From SKKY01 sp965228015 (GTDB taxonomy: Bacteria > Bacillota > Peptococcia > Peptococcales > SKKY01), in contig OZ245787.1 of the NCBI GenBank assembly GCA_965228015.1, positions 186,001 through 250,000 of the forward strand: a stretch of 64,000 nucleotides of DNA. The letters are read 5' to 3'. Under the pieces are notes generated by a model. That model made no database searches, was not told the origin of the DNA, and was given only the letters and a program-made list of their open reading frames with translations. Positions 1 to 9,128 of the stretch are shown here, piece by piece (within the stretch, counting starts at the first letter, position 1; the number at the start of each line of letters is the position of its first letter). The position numbers were made by a program, and so were the translations under genes.

Positions 1-1
1 T

Positions 2-1639
2 GAAATGGGTACATTGATGGATCCGTTAAGCGCGGTAATGCTTATTGTTGTTACTGTAATTTCTCTATTAGTTCTTATTTATTCAATGGGATATATGGAA
101 GGGGATGAATCTTATACAAGATTTTTTTCATATATATCATTATTTACTTTTTCAATGTTAGGACTTGTTGTAGCGAATAATTATTTTCAAATGTTTGTTT
201 TTTGGGAACTAGTAGGCTTGTCCTCGTATTTACTAATTGGTTTTTGGTATAAAAAGAAATCTGCTGCAGATGCTAATAAAAAAGCTTTTATAACTAATAG
301 AGTAGCAGATTTTGGTTTTATGCTTGGAATAATTATACTCTTTATTCATTTTGGAACATTTAATTTTAGAGAGTTATCAGAATTATTAATAAATAGTAAA
401 GAATTATTAGTAATTACAATTGCTGGTATTTTAGTATTTATTGGTCCTATGGGAAAATCTGGACAGTTTCCATTTCATGTCTGGCTTCCAGATGCAATGG
501 AAGGCCCCGCACCTGTAAGTGCTTTAATACATGCTGCAACAATGGTAGCTGCTGGAGTATTTCTTATTGCCAGAGGATATATTTTATTTGCATCTTCTGA
601 GATAGTTATGCTGTTTATAGCATATATTGGAGGATTAACAGTCTTTTTTGCAGCTACAATCGCTCTTGTTCAGGTGGATTTTAAAAGAATACTTGCCTAT
701 TCTACACTAAGTCAGCTAGGTTATATGGTTATGGCGATGGGAGTTGGAAGCCTGACAGTCGGGATGTTTCATCTTACAACACATGCTTTTTTTAAGGCTC
801 TTCTGTTTTTGTGTGCAGGTAGTGTAATTCATGCAGCTCATGAGCAGGATATTAGGAAAATGGGTGGATTGTATAAAAAAATGAAGATTACCTCAATTAC
901 CATGGTTATTGGTGGTCTTTCAATTTCTGGGATTCCCCCTTTTGCAGGATTTTGGAGTAAAGATGAAATTTTATTATCTATTTTTGAAAGTGGTAATTAT
1001 TTTCTTTATGCTTTAGGTGTTATTACTGCATTTCTTACTGCTTTTTATATGTTTAGATTGATTTTTCTGGTATTTTTCGATGAACCAAAATCGAATTATA
1101 ATCCACATGAATCTTCTTATAGTATGACTATTCCGCTTTTAGTTCTGGCTTTTTTTGCTATTACTGCTGGATTTATTGGAGCTCCATTTTTAGACAATGG
1201 ATTTAGCTCTTATGTTTATTTTGGTCGCCCTCATCATCCCGAGGTAAATTGGTTAATTATTATTTCTTTAATAATTATTAGTTGTTCTGGTATATTCTTA
1301 GCTTGGTTAATATATAGAAAGAAAATAATTTCAAGTGAGAAAATTTCGAGAAAATTTCCATTAATATATTCAATTTTAGATAATAAATATTATATAGATG
1401 AATTTTATGCTTGGATATTTAAGAAGATTATGTTAAATCTTGGAATTATATTTAATTGGTTTGATAGAAATATTGTTGATGGAATAGCACATGGTATAGC
1501 TGGATTTTCACGAGAATCAGGCAATAAATTACGATTAAGCCAAACTGGTAATCTGCAGACATACGCTTTAATTATTTTTTCTGCTGCTTTAGTTTTTGTT
1601 ATTTATTCGACAGTTTTAGTGACAGGAGGTATAAAATGA
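2..1639 (+). CDS. nuoL: NADH-quinone oxidoreductase subunit L, 5'-truncated by window edge
   Basis: Membrane-arm antiporter-like subunit of complex I, which couples quinone reduction to ion translocation. The reading frame is open to the left edge and starts inside the family-conserved segment MDPLSAVML, so roughly the first 65 residues of a usual 610-640-residue NuoL lie outside. Visible are about a dozen hydrophobic helices, the Glu-bearing FWELVGLSSYLLIG, the HVWLPDAMEGPAPVSALIHA block and the later HTHAFFKALLF segment typical of NuoL. Its stop overlaps the nuoM start in an ATGA junction, so the genes are probably translationally coupled. No frameshift is present. Which electron-input module it works with cannot be told, because upstream nuo genes are not in the window. 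Confidence 0.95.
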   Translation, partial: EMGTLMDPLSAVMLIVVTVISLLVLIYSMGYMEGDESYTRFFSYISLFTFSMLGLVVANNYFQMFVFWELVGLSSYLLIGFWYKKKSAADANKKAFITNRVADFGFMLGIIILFIHFGTFNFRELSELLINSKELLVITIAGILVFIGPMGKSGQFPFHVWLPDAMEGPAPVSALIHAATMVAAGVFLIARGYILFASSEIVMLFIAYIGGLTVFFAATIALVQVDFKRILAYSTLSQLGYMVMAMGVGSLTVGMFHLTTHAFFKALLFLCAGSVIHAAHEQDIRKMGGLYKKMKITSITMVIGGLSISGIPPFAGFWSKDEILLSIFESGNYFLYALGVITAFLTAFYMFRLIFLVFFDEPKSNYNPHESSYSMTIPLLVLAFFAITAGFIGAPFLDNGFSSYVYFGRPHHPEVNWLIIISLIIISCSGIFLAWLIYRKKIISSEKISRKFPLIYSILDNKYYIDEFYAWIFKKIMLNLGIIFNWFDRNIVDGIAHGIAGFSRESGNKLRLSQTGNLQTYALIIFSAALVFVIYSTVLVTGGIK

Positions 1640-3126
1640 ATTTACCAATTTTATCTATTATTACATTAACCCCTGTTATTGGAGCAATAATAATTATGAT
1701 AATTCCAGAAAAAGAACATAAATTAATTAAATATACCGCTTTATTAGCTTCTGGAGTTTCATTATTTTTTTCTTTGTATGTTTATTATCATTATGACAAG
1801 ATAAAAGGTGGGTTGCAGTTTCTAGAAGAAATTCCTTGGATATCAAAATTTGGGATTTCATATTCCATGGGTGTAGATGGGATTAGCATTCCCCTTATTA
1901 TACTTACTGCATTAGTTATATTTACGGGTATATTTTCGTCTTGGAAGTTAGAAAAAAGACCAAAGGAATTTTTTGTTTTTTTATTAATATTAGTTGCAGG
2001 TACTTTTGGGGTTTTTTGTACTCGAGATTTATTTTTCTTTTATTTATTTTTTGAAATAGCTGTTATTCCAATGTTTATATTAATTGGAGTGTGGGGTAGT
2101 ATCCGAAAAGAATATGCAGCAATGAAGTTAACATTATATTTGATAATTGGTAGTGCTTTTGCCTTAATTGCAATTATTGCAATATATTTAAATTCTGGTA
2201 TTGGAACTTTTGATATAGAATCCTTAACACAACAAAATTATGATCCAAGATTTCAAAGGTTTGCGTTCTTTTTACTTATAATAGGTTTTGGTTTTCTTGT
2301 TCCAATGTGGCCTTTACACACTTGGTCTCCAGATGGACACGTTGCAGCACCTACAGCAGTTAGTATGCTTCATGCTGGAGTATTAATGAAACTTGGTGGT
2401 TATGGTTTAGTAAGAGCTGGTATTTTTATATTTCCTGAAGGAGTGTTTTTCTGGTCTCCTTTAATAGCTTTTTTGTGTATTATTAACGTAGTTTATGGTG
2501 CTTTTGTAGCGATGGTACAAAAAGACTTGAAGTTTGTTATAGGTTACTCAAGTGTTAGCCATATGGGATGTGTATTACTTGGAATTGCTGCAATGGGAAC
2601 TATTAGTATTACGGGAGCAGTTGCTCAGATGTTTGCACATGGTATAATGACAGCTTTATTTTTTTCTTTGGTTGGAGTCATATATGAGAACTCACATACA
2701 AGAGAAATAGCCAGGTTTGGTGGTTTGGCACAGAAAATGCCTAGGGTAGCAACTGGCTTTTTAATTGCAGGCTTAGCTTCATTAGGGTTACCTGGATTAG
2801 TCAATTTTATCGCGGAATTTTTAATTTTTACTGGATCGTACCCGGTCTATAAAGTTTTTTCTATTCTTGCTGTTTCGGGTATTGTTGTAACGGCTATTTA
2901 TGTTCTAAGGGTTTATCAAAATGTATTTTTTGGTCCGTTAAACAGTGAATGGGAGAACATAAAAGATGCTAATAATATTCAAATGATTCCTGTAGTAATA
3001 TTATCCTTTGTTTTGATTACTCTTGGATTTATTCCATCATTATTAATTGAACCTATTGCTAATGCTGTTGAACCATTAGTAGATTTATATTTAGGTACAA
3101 TAGTATCCGGAGGTGGTATACAGTGA
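1636..3126 (+). CDS. nuoM: NADH-quinone oxidoreductase subunit M
   Basis: Second antiporter-like subunit of the complex I membrane arm. The 496 residues match the usual NuoM length. The characteristic SMGVDGISIPLIILTAL region near residue 75, the Glu in FFEIAVIPMFILIG, and HTWSPDGHVAAPTAVSMLHA are all present. The protein is almost wholly membrane helices. The ATG overlaps the nuoL stop, and its own TGA overlaps the GTG of nuoN, so L-M-N form one tight operon. Both junctions use TGA as a stop, which is useful evidence that TGA is not a sense codon here. Confidence 0.96.
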   Translation: MNLPILSIITLTPVIGAIIIMIIPEKEHKLIKYTALLASGVSLFFSLYVYYHYDKIKGGLQFLEEIPWISKFGISYSMGVDGISIPLIILTALVIFTGIFSSWKLEKRPKEFFVFLLILVAGTFGVFCTRDLFFFYLFFEIAVIPMFILIGVWGSIRKEYAAMKLTLYLIIGSAFALIAIIAIYLNSGIGTFDIESLTQQNYDPRFQRFAFFLLIIGFGFLVPMWPLHTWSPDGHVAAPTAVSMLHAGVLMKLGGYGLVRAGIFIFPEGVFFWSPLIAFLCIINVVYGAFVAMVQKDLKFVIGYSSVSHMGCVLLGIAAMGTISITGAVAQMFAHGIMTALFFSLVGVIYENSHTREIARFGGLAQKMPRVATGFLIAGLASLGLPGLVNFIAEFLIFTGSYPVYKVFSILAVSGIVVTAIYVLRVYQNVFFGPLNSEWENIKDANNIQMIPVVILSFVLITLGFIPSLLIEPIANAVEPLVDLYLGTIVSGGGIQ

Positions 3127-4559
3127 ATTTTAATTTAATTATTCCGGAAATTATAGTTTTATTTTTTGCTTTTATATCATTAATAACTTCTTTCTTTGTT
3201 AAAATTGAAAATAGAAAAATATTAACTTACTTTGTTTCTTTTGGGTTGTTTACTGCCATTCCTTTTCTAATAATGAATATAAATAAAAGTAATTTTTTCT
3301 TGAAAGAAATGTATCTTGTTGATGGTTTTTCTGCTTTTTTTAAAATAATTATTTTGCTCTCTACTTCTTTGATATTATTAATATCTGTTGATTATAATAG
3401 TAAATATTTGCCAGAATCATTTTCTGAATATAACTCTCTAACAGTTTTTGCAGCATTAGGAATGATGATATTGGTATCGTCTGGAGATTTAATTACTTTA
3501 TTTGTTTCAATGGAATTGATGGCGGTTTCTTTTATTGCACTTACAGCTTTCGGATTCAGAAAGTTGAAAAAAGTTCCTGAAGCGGCATTAAAGTACTTAC
3601 TATTAAATGCCGTTTCTTTAGCAATACTTTTATATGGATTATCTTTAATTTATGGTTTTTCAGGGACAGTTGTTTTTAAAGAAATTGCTATTTATGTGAA
3701 AAATAGTTTCGTAATGGAACCTTTATTTGTTCTTGGATTGATTTTTGTAATTTCGGGATTATCTTTTAAGATTTCTGCTGTTCCTTTCCATATGTGGTCA
3801 CCAGATGTTTATGACGGGGCACCGACGCCTGTTACTGCCTATTTATCTGTAACATCTAAAGCAGCAGGATTTGCAGTATTGATTAGATTATTAATGACAG
3901 TTTTTAATAAGCCTGAACTTTGGATGAATGTTATCATTTTGTTGGCAGTATTTACTGTTGTTTTAGGAAACTTTGTTGCTATTCCTCAAAGCAATATTAA
4001 GAGATTAATGGCATACTCAAGTATAGCTCAAGCAGGATACATTTTACTTGGTCTTATTGCTTATTCCAATATTGGAATGGAAGCGGCATTATTTTATTCC
4101 ATGATGTATGTTTTTTCTAATATAGGGGTATTTGCTGTTATTTCTGTTATGGGACAATGTTTAGGGAGTGATGAAATTAAAGAATATTCTGGTTTGTGGA
4201 AAAGGTCTCCGATAATGGCAGGAACTATGTTAATTTGTTTATTGTCTTTGGCAGGAATACCACCCTTAGCAGGTTTTTATGGCAAATTCTATTTATTTAC
4301 TTCAATTATGGAAAGTGGATATTTATGGTTGGTTTTTGTTGCATTAGGGATGAGTATGGTATCGGTGTACTATTATCTTATTGTTGTTAAGTATATGTAT
4401 TTCAAAGATCCCATTGAAGATAAAAAAATTCAGGTTTCATTAATGAATAAGTCAATTATGTTTATTACTGTTATATTGACTTTATACTTTGGAATAAATC
4501 CTGAATTACTAACAAATATAACTATAGAAGCAGTAAACTCAATTATTAAATTTAATTAA
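3123..4559 (+). CDS. nuoN: NADH-quinone oxidoreductase subunit N
   Basis: Third antiporter-like subunit of complex I. The gene starts with GTG overlapping the nuoM TGA, preceded by a GGAGG ribosome site. At 478 residues it has normal NuoN length. It shows FVSMELMAVSFIALTAF, the HMWSPDVYDGAPTPVTAYL block and LAGIPPLAGFYGKFYLF, all typical of NuoN. It ends the operon: the next genes run on the opposite strand and the yraN remnant ends at its stop codon. No lesion is seen. Confidence 0.95.
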   Translation: MNFNLIIPEIIVLFFAFISLITSFFVKIENRKILTYFVSFGLFTAIPFLIMNINKSNFFLKEMYLVDGFSAFFKIIILLSTSLILLISVDYNSKYLPESFSEYNSLTVFAALGMMILVSSGDLITLFVSMELMAVSFIALTAFGFRKLKKVPEAALKYLLLNAVSLAILLYGLSLIYGFSGTVVFKEIAIYVKNSFVMEPLFVLGLIFVISGLSFKISAVPFHMWSPDVYDGAPTPVTAYLSVTSKAAGFAVLIRLLMTVFNKPELWMNVIILLAVFTVVLGNFVAIPQSNIKRLMAYSSIAQAGYILLGLIAYSNIGMEAALFYSMMYVFSNIGVFAVISVMGQCLGSDEIKEYSGLWKRSPIMAGTMLICLLSLAGIPPLAGFYGKFYLFTSIMESGYLWLVFVALGMSMVSVYYYLIVVKYMYFKDPIEDKKIQVSLMNKSIMFITVILTLYFGINPELLTNITIEAVNSIIKFN

Positions 4560-4897
4560 AAGGCATCTTTAATATGCTCAATAATATAGTTTTCAGGGGT
4601 ACCCTGAAGGGAAATGAAATCAAAACGGCAGAAGGCTTCATGAAGTTTATTTTTATGAAGAAAAAATTCTGTTGTTTTTTTATTTTTTTACTTTGTTTTT
4701 TTGTAATTGTTTCTGAAGGATGAATATTATCTTCCTTTGTAAGACTGCGAACCTCAACAAATACTATTGTATCTTTATCTTTCATTATTAAATCAATTTC
4801 TCCGTATTTCCAGCTAAAATTAGAAAGAAGGGGGGTACCCTGAATTTTCAAGATATTCCCCTGCAATTTTTTCAGCCCACTGTTCTTTATCATTCAT
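4556..4897 (-). pseudogene. yraN: YraN/UPF0102 family nuclease-like protein, two frameshifts
   Basis: UPF0102 proteins are small (about 115-120 residues) with a restriction-endonuclease-like fold; their cellular role is unclear. The core KYGEIDLIMKDKDTIVFVEV is intact in one frame. The true start is the ATG at 4897 (MNDKEQWAEKIAGEYLENSGY), in a different frame from that core. The frames meet at a G6 run (4830-4835; C6 in the gene). A second break falls at a T7 run (4675-4681), after which the conserved ending with CRFDFISLQG continues in a third frame to the TAA at 4556-4558. Two single-base changes would restore a full gene. It lies 4 bp after larA, probably in one transcript, and its end touches the nuoN stop. 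Confidence 0.85.
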
Positions 4898-4901
4898 AAT
4901 A

Positions 4902-6196
4902 TTACCTGCCTGAATTTATTTTTTGTGGTACTGGTACTGTGGATCCTCCATAAGGAAGAATAAGAGTGTTTGTATTATTTTTATGTTTTTCTTTAACTAA
5001 TTTCATAGCAGTATCAACATCTTTACAGGGTATAAAGCCCATTGTTTTAATATCTTCAGGATCCATTTTAAAACCAGATAAACATCAGCCATTTTTGCTG
5101 CCTCTATTGCCGCATAAAAAATATATCCGGGAATAGTAAATGCTTCTCTCAATGCCTCATCAAGTCGTCTCTCTTTAAATGGAATCAGGTAATTAAAAAA
5201 AAGAGTCTGCTCCGGCTCCTTCTGAACACTCGGTCAGGAACACCAGAGAGCCACCTGCCTTAAGGCCGTTTACTGTATTAAAAAGGGTCTTACAGGCCTG
5301 ATAAAGGTTAATGTCTTTAGGGTAGCCACCGCAGCTGATAATAATAATATCGGCTTTTTTATCAACAGTGACAAAGTAGTTTTCTTTAATCCATTGAGTA
5401 CCTTTATACCAGGCATTATACCAGTGACCGGCAAAAATTTCTGCCAGATTACCTTCATCATTAATTGTGACATTAATTAAAAAATCCGGATTTAGTAATT
5501 CGCATGCTTCTTTTATATCCTGGTTAAGAGGATTAGTATCAACAGAACCAAGACCAATTAATGAATTTGAACGAGGAGCATTTGGGTCAAGGGCAAGCAA
5601 ATGGTTTCTTTGAATAGTTTCATAGGAAGATATACCAGGAACTGCACTTTTCCTTCCTCCTCCAAAACCTGCCATAAGGTGAGGGGTAATCCCCCCAGTT
5701 AAAATTACTTTTCTTTCCCGGGTTAATCCGTTTACATATACTTCGTTATTAAAGGAAGTTTTTCCTATAGGAATCATTTCCTGATTAGCACAGTCGTGGT
5801 CAATAATTTCAAATCTTTTAAAGATATTCTCACCAACAAGGAGCTTTTTTCATCATCACTTTGTTTTCTGTGAGTCCCTGTTGCTGTCAGAAAAATTATA
5901 TCCTGGTCGGAGATTCCTAAGGAGTTAAGTTTGTCAACTACAATTGGCAGAAAAGAAGGATAATTAATCCAGCACCTTGTTATATCTGAAATGACAATAA
6001 GAACTTTATTTCCCTTGGAAAAAATTTCAGAGAAGGGAAGGGAGTTTATTGGATTTTCCATAACAAAATTTATTTTCTCCTGAGTATTTTCTATTTTCCT
6101 CACTTCTTTACTGGTTACAGTTCCTATTATATTAAGTCCTTTAAGATTAATATTAACTTTCCCTTTACCATATTTTAGTGATACAGATTGCTCCAT
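4902..6196 (-). pseudogene. larA: LarA-type nickel-pincer lactate racemase, three frameshifts
   Basis: The LarA family uses a nickel-pincer nucleotide bound to an active-site lysine to racemise lactate or related hydroxyacids. The known active-site segments are readable: TGTHRKQ, then GITPHLMAGFGGGRKSAVPG followed by ETIQRNH, which correspond to the histidines and the pincer lysine of LarA. The sum of the pieces is about 430 residues, the family length. Frames change near 5845-5850 (one A lost in a six-T run), 5195-5202 (eight A, one too many) and about 5066-5073. The C-terminal PYGGSTVPVP is in the last frame. The start is the ATG at 6196. The substrate cannot be fixed, since LarA homologues vary. 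No larBCE maturation genes are in the window. Confidence 0.85.
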
Positions 6197-6231
6197 TTCG
6201 TTTCCCCGCCTTTCTGATATTTATTGTATAC

Positions 6232-6424
6232 CTAAATTATTTTAGTAGTCCATTCTTCAAGATTCCATACTTCTGTGACAATGTCTCTGTAGAATTCAGG
6301 TTCGTGACTGATTAGAAGAATAGTACCTTTATATTCTTTTAAAACACGCTTAAGTTCTTCTTTGGCATCTACATCAAGATGGTTTGTTGGTTCGTCCAGA
6401 ACAAGGAAGTTTGTTTCTTTGTTA
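6232..6424 (-). pseudogene. ABC-F ATPase, C-terminal stump cut by IS3 element
   Basis: About 64 codons survive. They read as the last part of an ABC-F ribosome-associated ATPase: Walker B and D-loop FLVLDEPTNHLDVDAKEEL, then the H-loop ILLISHEPEFYRDIV, ending in WNLEEWTTKII and TAG (6232-6234). ABC-F proteins act on the ribosome E site or give antibiotic resistance; the subtype cannot be told from this piece. The other ~450 or more residues should lie to the right but are replaced exactly at 6425 by the IS3 element, and do not resume beyond it at 7679. This is therefore a deletion or rearrangement stump, not a simple insertion. Confidence 0.85.
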
Positions 6425-6497
6425 TGTAATGGTATAGTCTTGTTGTAACACCTAGTACGGATAATATATAATAAACCCGAACTAGGAGGATTACAAA

Positions 6498-6780
6498 ATG
6501 AGCAAACGTTACGATTTAGAATTCAAGAAGGAGGTTGTACGTGAATATCTAAAAAGCAAAAGCCTTGGTGATCTTTTTGCAACCTACGGTGTATCAAAAT
6601 CAACAATGTCCGGATGGATAAAAAAATACAGCGAAGAATGTCATTACACAAAACCACAAAATAAAGAAAATGCAATATCACCAGAGAAATATAGAGCGCT
6701 TAACAAGAAGCTTATGGAACTTTAAAAGGAAAATGACTTCCTAAAAAAGCAGCGGCATTCTTCGCAAAGGAAATCGATTA
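6498..6780 (+). pseudogene. IS3 type A transposase OrfA (copy 1), interrupted by a stop
   Basis: The DNA-binding OrfA subunit starts at ATG 6498 after AGGAGG. Residues 1-75 show the helix-turn-helix region YLKSKSLGDLFATYGVSKST and GWIKKY. The frame stops at TAA 6723-6725 where the family would continue (KLMEL, stop, KENDFLKK), consistent with a CAA glutamine turned into TAA. Just after, CTA AAA AAG (6741-6749) contains an A AAA AAG slippery heptamer. A -1 shift there gives AAAFFAKEID and a stop. The same TAA and the same A6 run are in copy 2. I infer a defective OrfA. Confidence 0.75.
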
Positions 6781-7638
6781 GTGGTATATCGGTTCATTGA
6801 TGCCTATAAACTTGAGTTTGGATTGTGCTGGTTATGCCGCAAGTTCAACCTCTCTCCGAATATGTACTACAATTACTTAAAGAACAGAAAATCCACGTAT
6901 CGTGAGGGAAAGGCTAAAGTTCAAGAAAACATAAAAAGTATTTATTACAATAATGGACGCATTATCGGCCATAGGTGGATGGTCGCTTTTCTTGCAAGGC
7001 AAAATATATTTATTAGTAAGACAACAGCGCATAAGTATATGAACAAGGAATTAAACCTGCATGCAATCACTGTAAGAAAAAGGCCCAAATATGTAAAAGG
7101 TGAAAAGAACAAAGTATTTCCCAATATTCTTAATCAAAATTTCTCTGTCACAGAAAGAAATAAAGTATGGTGTACTGATTTCACCTATATAAGATTAACA
7201 AACGGTAAAATGCGTTATAATTGTACTATTATAGATTTAGCAAAAAGGGAAGCGATAGCAACGGTTAACTCAAAATGAATCAACTCAGATCTGGCAATAG
7301 AAGCCTTGTCTAAAACTCTTGAAAGAGAGAGCCCAGATGAAGGGTTAGTCTTACATTCAGATCAGGGGGTACAGTTCACCTCATGGGCTTTCGTAGAGTA
7401 CTGCAAAAGCCAAGGAATAAGGCAAAGCATGAGTAAAACAGGTTGCCCATATAATAACGCTCCAATGGAGAGATTTTATAAATTACTTAAGTCAGAGCTT
7501 ATTTACCACCAAAAATTTGAAACCGACCTACAATTAGATGAAGCTATCAATAAATATGTTTATGTGTGGTACAATCACATTCGACCTCATTCATACAATG
7601 GAGGGCTGACTCCATTTGAAGCGCGAAATATAAACTGA
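6781..7638 (+). pseudogene. IS3 type A transposase OrfB (copy 1), in-frame TGA
   Basis: The catalytic DDE (rve) subunit is about 285 residues, beginning VYRFIDAYKLEFG with a GTG start at 6781 or an OrfA fusion. The triad is visible: Asp in WCTDFTYIRL, Asp in LHSDQGVQF, and Glu in NAPMERFYKLLKSE. A TGA at 7276-7278 interrupts one continuous frame between VNSK and INSDLAIEAL. The downstream part stays in the same frame to the stop at 7638. Copy 2 has the identical TGA, so both copies descend from an already stopped parent or were moved by transposase supplied in trans. Confidence 0.8.
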
Positions 7639-7678
7639 TTTTCCGTACTTAGTGTTACAAAGATGCTTGACCATTACA

Positions 7679-7967
7679 ATAAAGGAATTTTTTCATTTAG
7701 CAGGAATTTCTTAAAAGTTATATTTCCAATATCAAATGTCGGTAAGAATGTCAGTAAGAATGTCGGTAAGGCATCCATTATCCAGAAACAGATTATTGAT
7801 TTGGTTTGCAATAACCCTCATATTACTCAAAAAGAAATTGGTATTATAATAAACCAAACTACAAGAAATGTTCAAAGAAATATAAAAAAATGCAGGAAGA
7901 TAATATGATTATAAGAATAGGTTTCAAGACAGAAGGATACTGGGAAGTTATAAAAAAATTAGTTTAA
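7679..7967 (+). pseudogene. Winged-helix C-terminal stump, probably of an AlbA_2-type putative ATPase/transcription regulator
   Basis: The fragment starts abruptly at the IS3 border. It reads FSRNFLKVIFPI, a short repeat NVGKNVSKNVGK (a 12-bp unit about three times near 7738-7775), then a winged helix: KQIIDLVCNNPHITQKEIG and TTRNVQRNIKK. A frame break at A7 (7884-7890, needing A8) follows; the next frame gives MQEDNMIIRIG and GYWEVIKKLV, with the stop at 7965-7967. Such a linker plus winged helix is typical of the C-terminus of AlbA_2/divergent-AAA proteins. Assignment beyond a DNA-binding tail is inference. The N-terminal part is missing. Confidence 0.65.
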
Positions 7968-7991
7968 AGAAATTAGAAAAAAGAGGTACTT

Positions 7992-9128
7992 ATGAAAATA
8001 CTACACTTGTCCGATCTCCACATTGGTAAAAGAGTTAACGACTTCTCCATGCTGGAAGATCAGGAATATATTCTAAAAAAAATACTAAATATTATAGATG
8101 AACATATGCCTAAGGCAGTCCTTATTGCCGGTGATGTTTATGACAAAAGCGTACCCTCTGCTGAGGCAGTACAGCTTTTTGACGACTTTTTAGTCAGCCT
8201 TTCAGAGAGGGATTTAAAAACCTTCATTATCAGTGGGAACCATGATTCCCCAGAACGCCTTGCCTTCGGTGCAAGACTAATGAATCCCAGCGGAATATAT
8301 ATTTCCCCAGTATATAAAAAAGGAAGCATACCAGTAGTTTTAGAAGATGAATTCGGTAAGCTTTTTATCTACATGCTTCCCTTTATTAAATCAGCCCATG
8401 TAAGAGCCCAGTTTCCAGATTTGGAAATAGGTTCATATAATGATGCCCTAAAAGTTGCCCTTGAAGACCTGAATTCTGATGAAAATAAAAGGAACATCCT
8501 CATTACCCACCAGTTTGTTACAGGTGCAGTAAAATCAGATTCAGAAGAAATGTCTGTAGGTGGTTCAGATAATATAGACGGAACACTTTTTAATAAGTTC
8601 GACTATGTGGCCCTGGGGCACATTCACAGATCTCAGAAAATGCTTAGAGACACAATTCGCTATTCCGGAACACCTTTAAAATATTCCTTTTCCGAAGCAA
8701 AACACCAAAAATCAGTAACAATTATCGATTTTAATGAAAAAAACAATATTGAAATATCTGAAATTCCTTTAGTACCCAAGAGAGATATGAGGGAAATAAA
8801 AGGAAAATATTTAGACATTACAGCCAAAAGCTATTATGAAAACACTAACCGAGAAGACTATCTTCGCATTACCTTAATAGATGAAGAAGAGATCCCCGAG
8901 GCTTTAGGTAAGCTTAGAGTTATTTACCCAAATATAATGAAGCTGGATTATGACAACACCAGAACAAGAAAAGGCATAACAATATCAGAAGGACCATCTG
9001 TAGAAAAAAAATCTCCAGCAGATTTATTCAGTGAATTTTATCAATTTCAAAACAATCAGTCTTTAAATGAAGAACAGGAAAAACTTCTAAAAGAGCTGGT
9101 AGAAAAAATATGGGAGGGGCAGAAATGA
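7992..9128 (+). CDS. sbcD: Exonuclease SbcCD, nuclease subunit SbcD (Mre11-like)
   Basis: Metallophosphoesterase nuclease that works with SbcC to process DNA hairpins and protein-blocked ends. The 378 residues carry the phosphoesterase motifs in order: LSDLHIGKR near the N-terminus, AGDVYDKSVPS, SGNHDSPERL, ITHQFVTGA and ALGHIHRSQ. All expected metal ligands are present. The ATG at 7992 follows AGAGGT. It overlaps sbcC by 4 bp. An in-frame A8 run near 9003 is intact, which matters for judging homopolymer lesions elsewhere. Given the long perfect palindromes in this window, a hairpin nuclease is a relevant neighbour. Confidence 0.97.
   Translation: MKILHLSDLHIGKRVNDFSMLEDQEYILKKILNIIDEHMPKAVLIAGDVYDKSVPSAEAVQLFDDFLVSLSERDLKTFIISGNHDSPERLAFGARLMNPSGIYISPVYKKGSIPVVLEDEFGKLFIYMLPFIKSAHVRAQFPDLEIGSYNDALKVALEDLNSDENKRNILITHQFVTGAVKSDSEEMSVGGSDNIDGTLFNKFDYVALGHIHRSQKMLRDTIRYSGTPLKYSFSEAKHQKSVTIIDFNEKNNIEISEIPLVPKRDMREIKGKYLDITAKSYYENTNREDYLRITLIDEEEIPEALGKLRVIYPNIMKLDYDNTRTRKGITISEGPSVEKKSPADLFSEFYQFQNNQSLNEEQEKLLKELVEKIWEGQK

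Larger units (their letters stand above)
6425..7678 (+). mobile_element. IS3-family insertion sequence, type A, copy 1
   Basis: A 1254-bp element with ends TGTAATGGT...CCATTACA, bounded by comparison with copy 2 (53577-54829), which is nearly identical and has proven ends. It encodes orfA and orfB of an IS3-type DDE transposase. The flanks are TTA on the left and ATA on the right, so no clean 3-bp target duplication is seen, and the flanking host sequences belong to two unrelated genes. Its genes carry in-frame stops and it looks unable to move on its own. Confidence 0.93.

Noticed and set aside
4596..4844. 13-bp repeat GGGGTACCCTGAA at 4596-4608 and 4832-4844
   Set aside because: Two copies only, inside the yraN remnant, with no further structure; probably coincidence.
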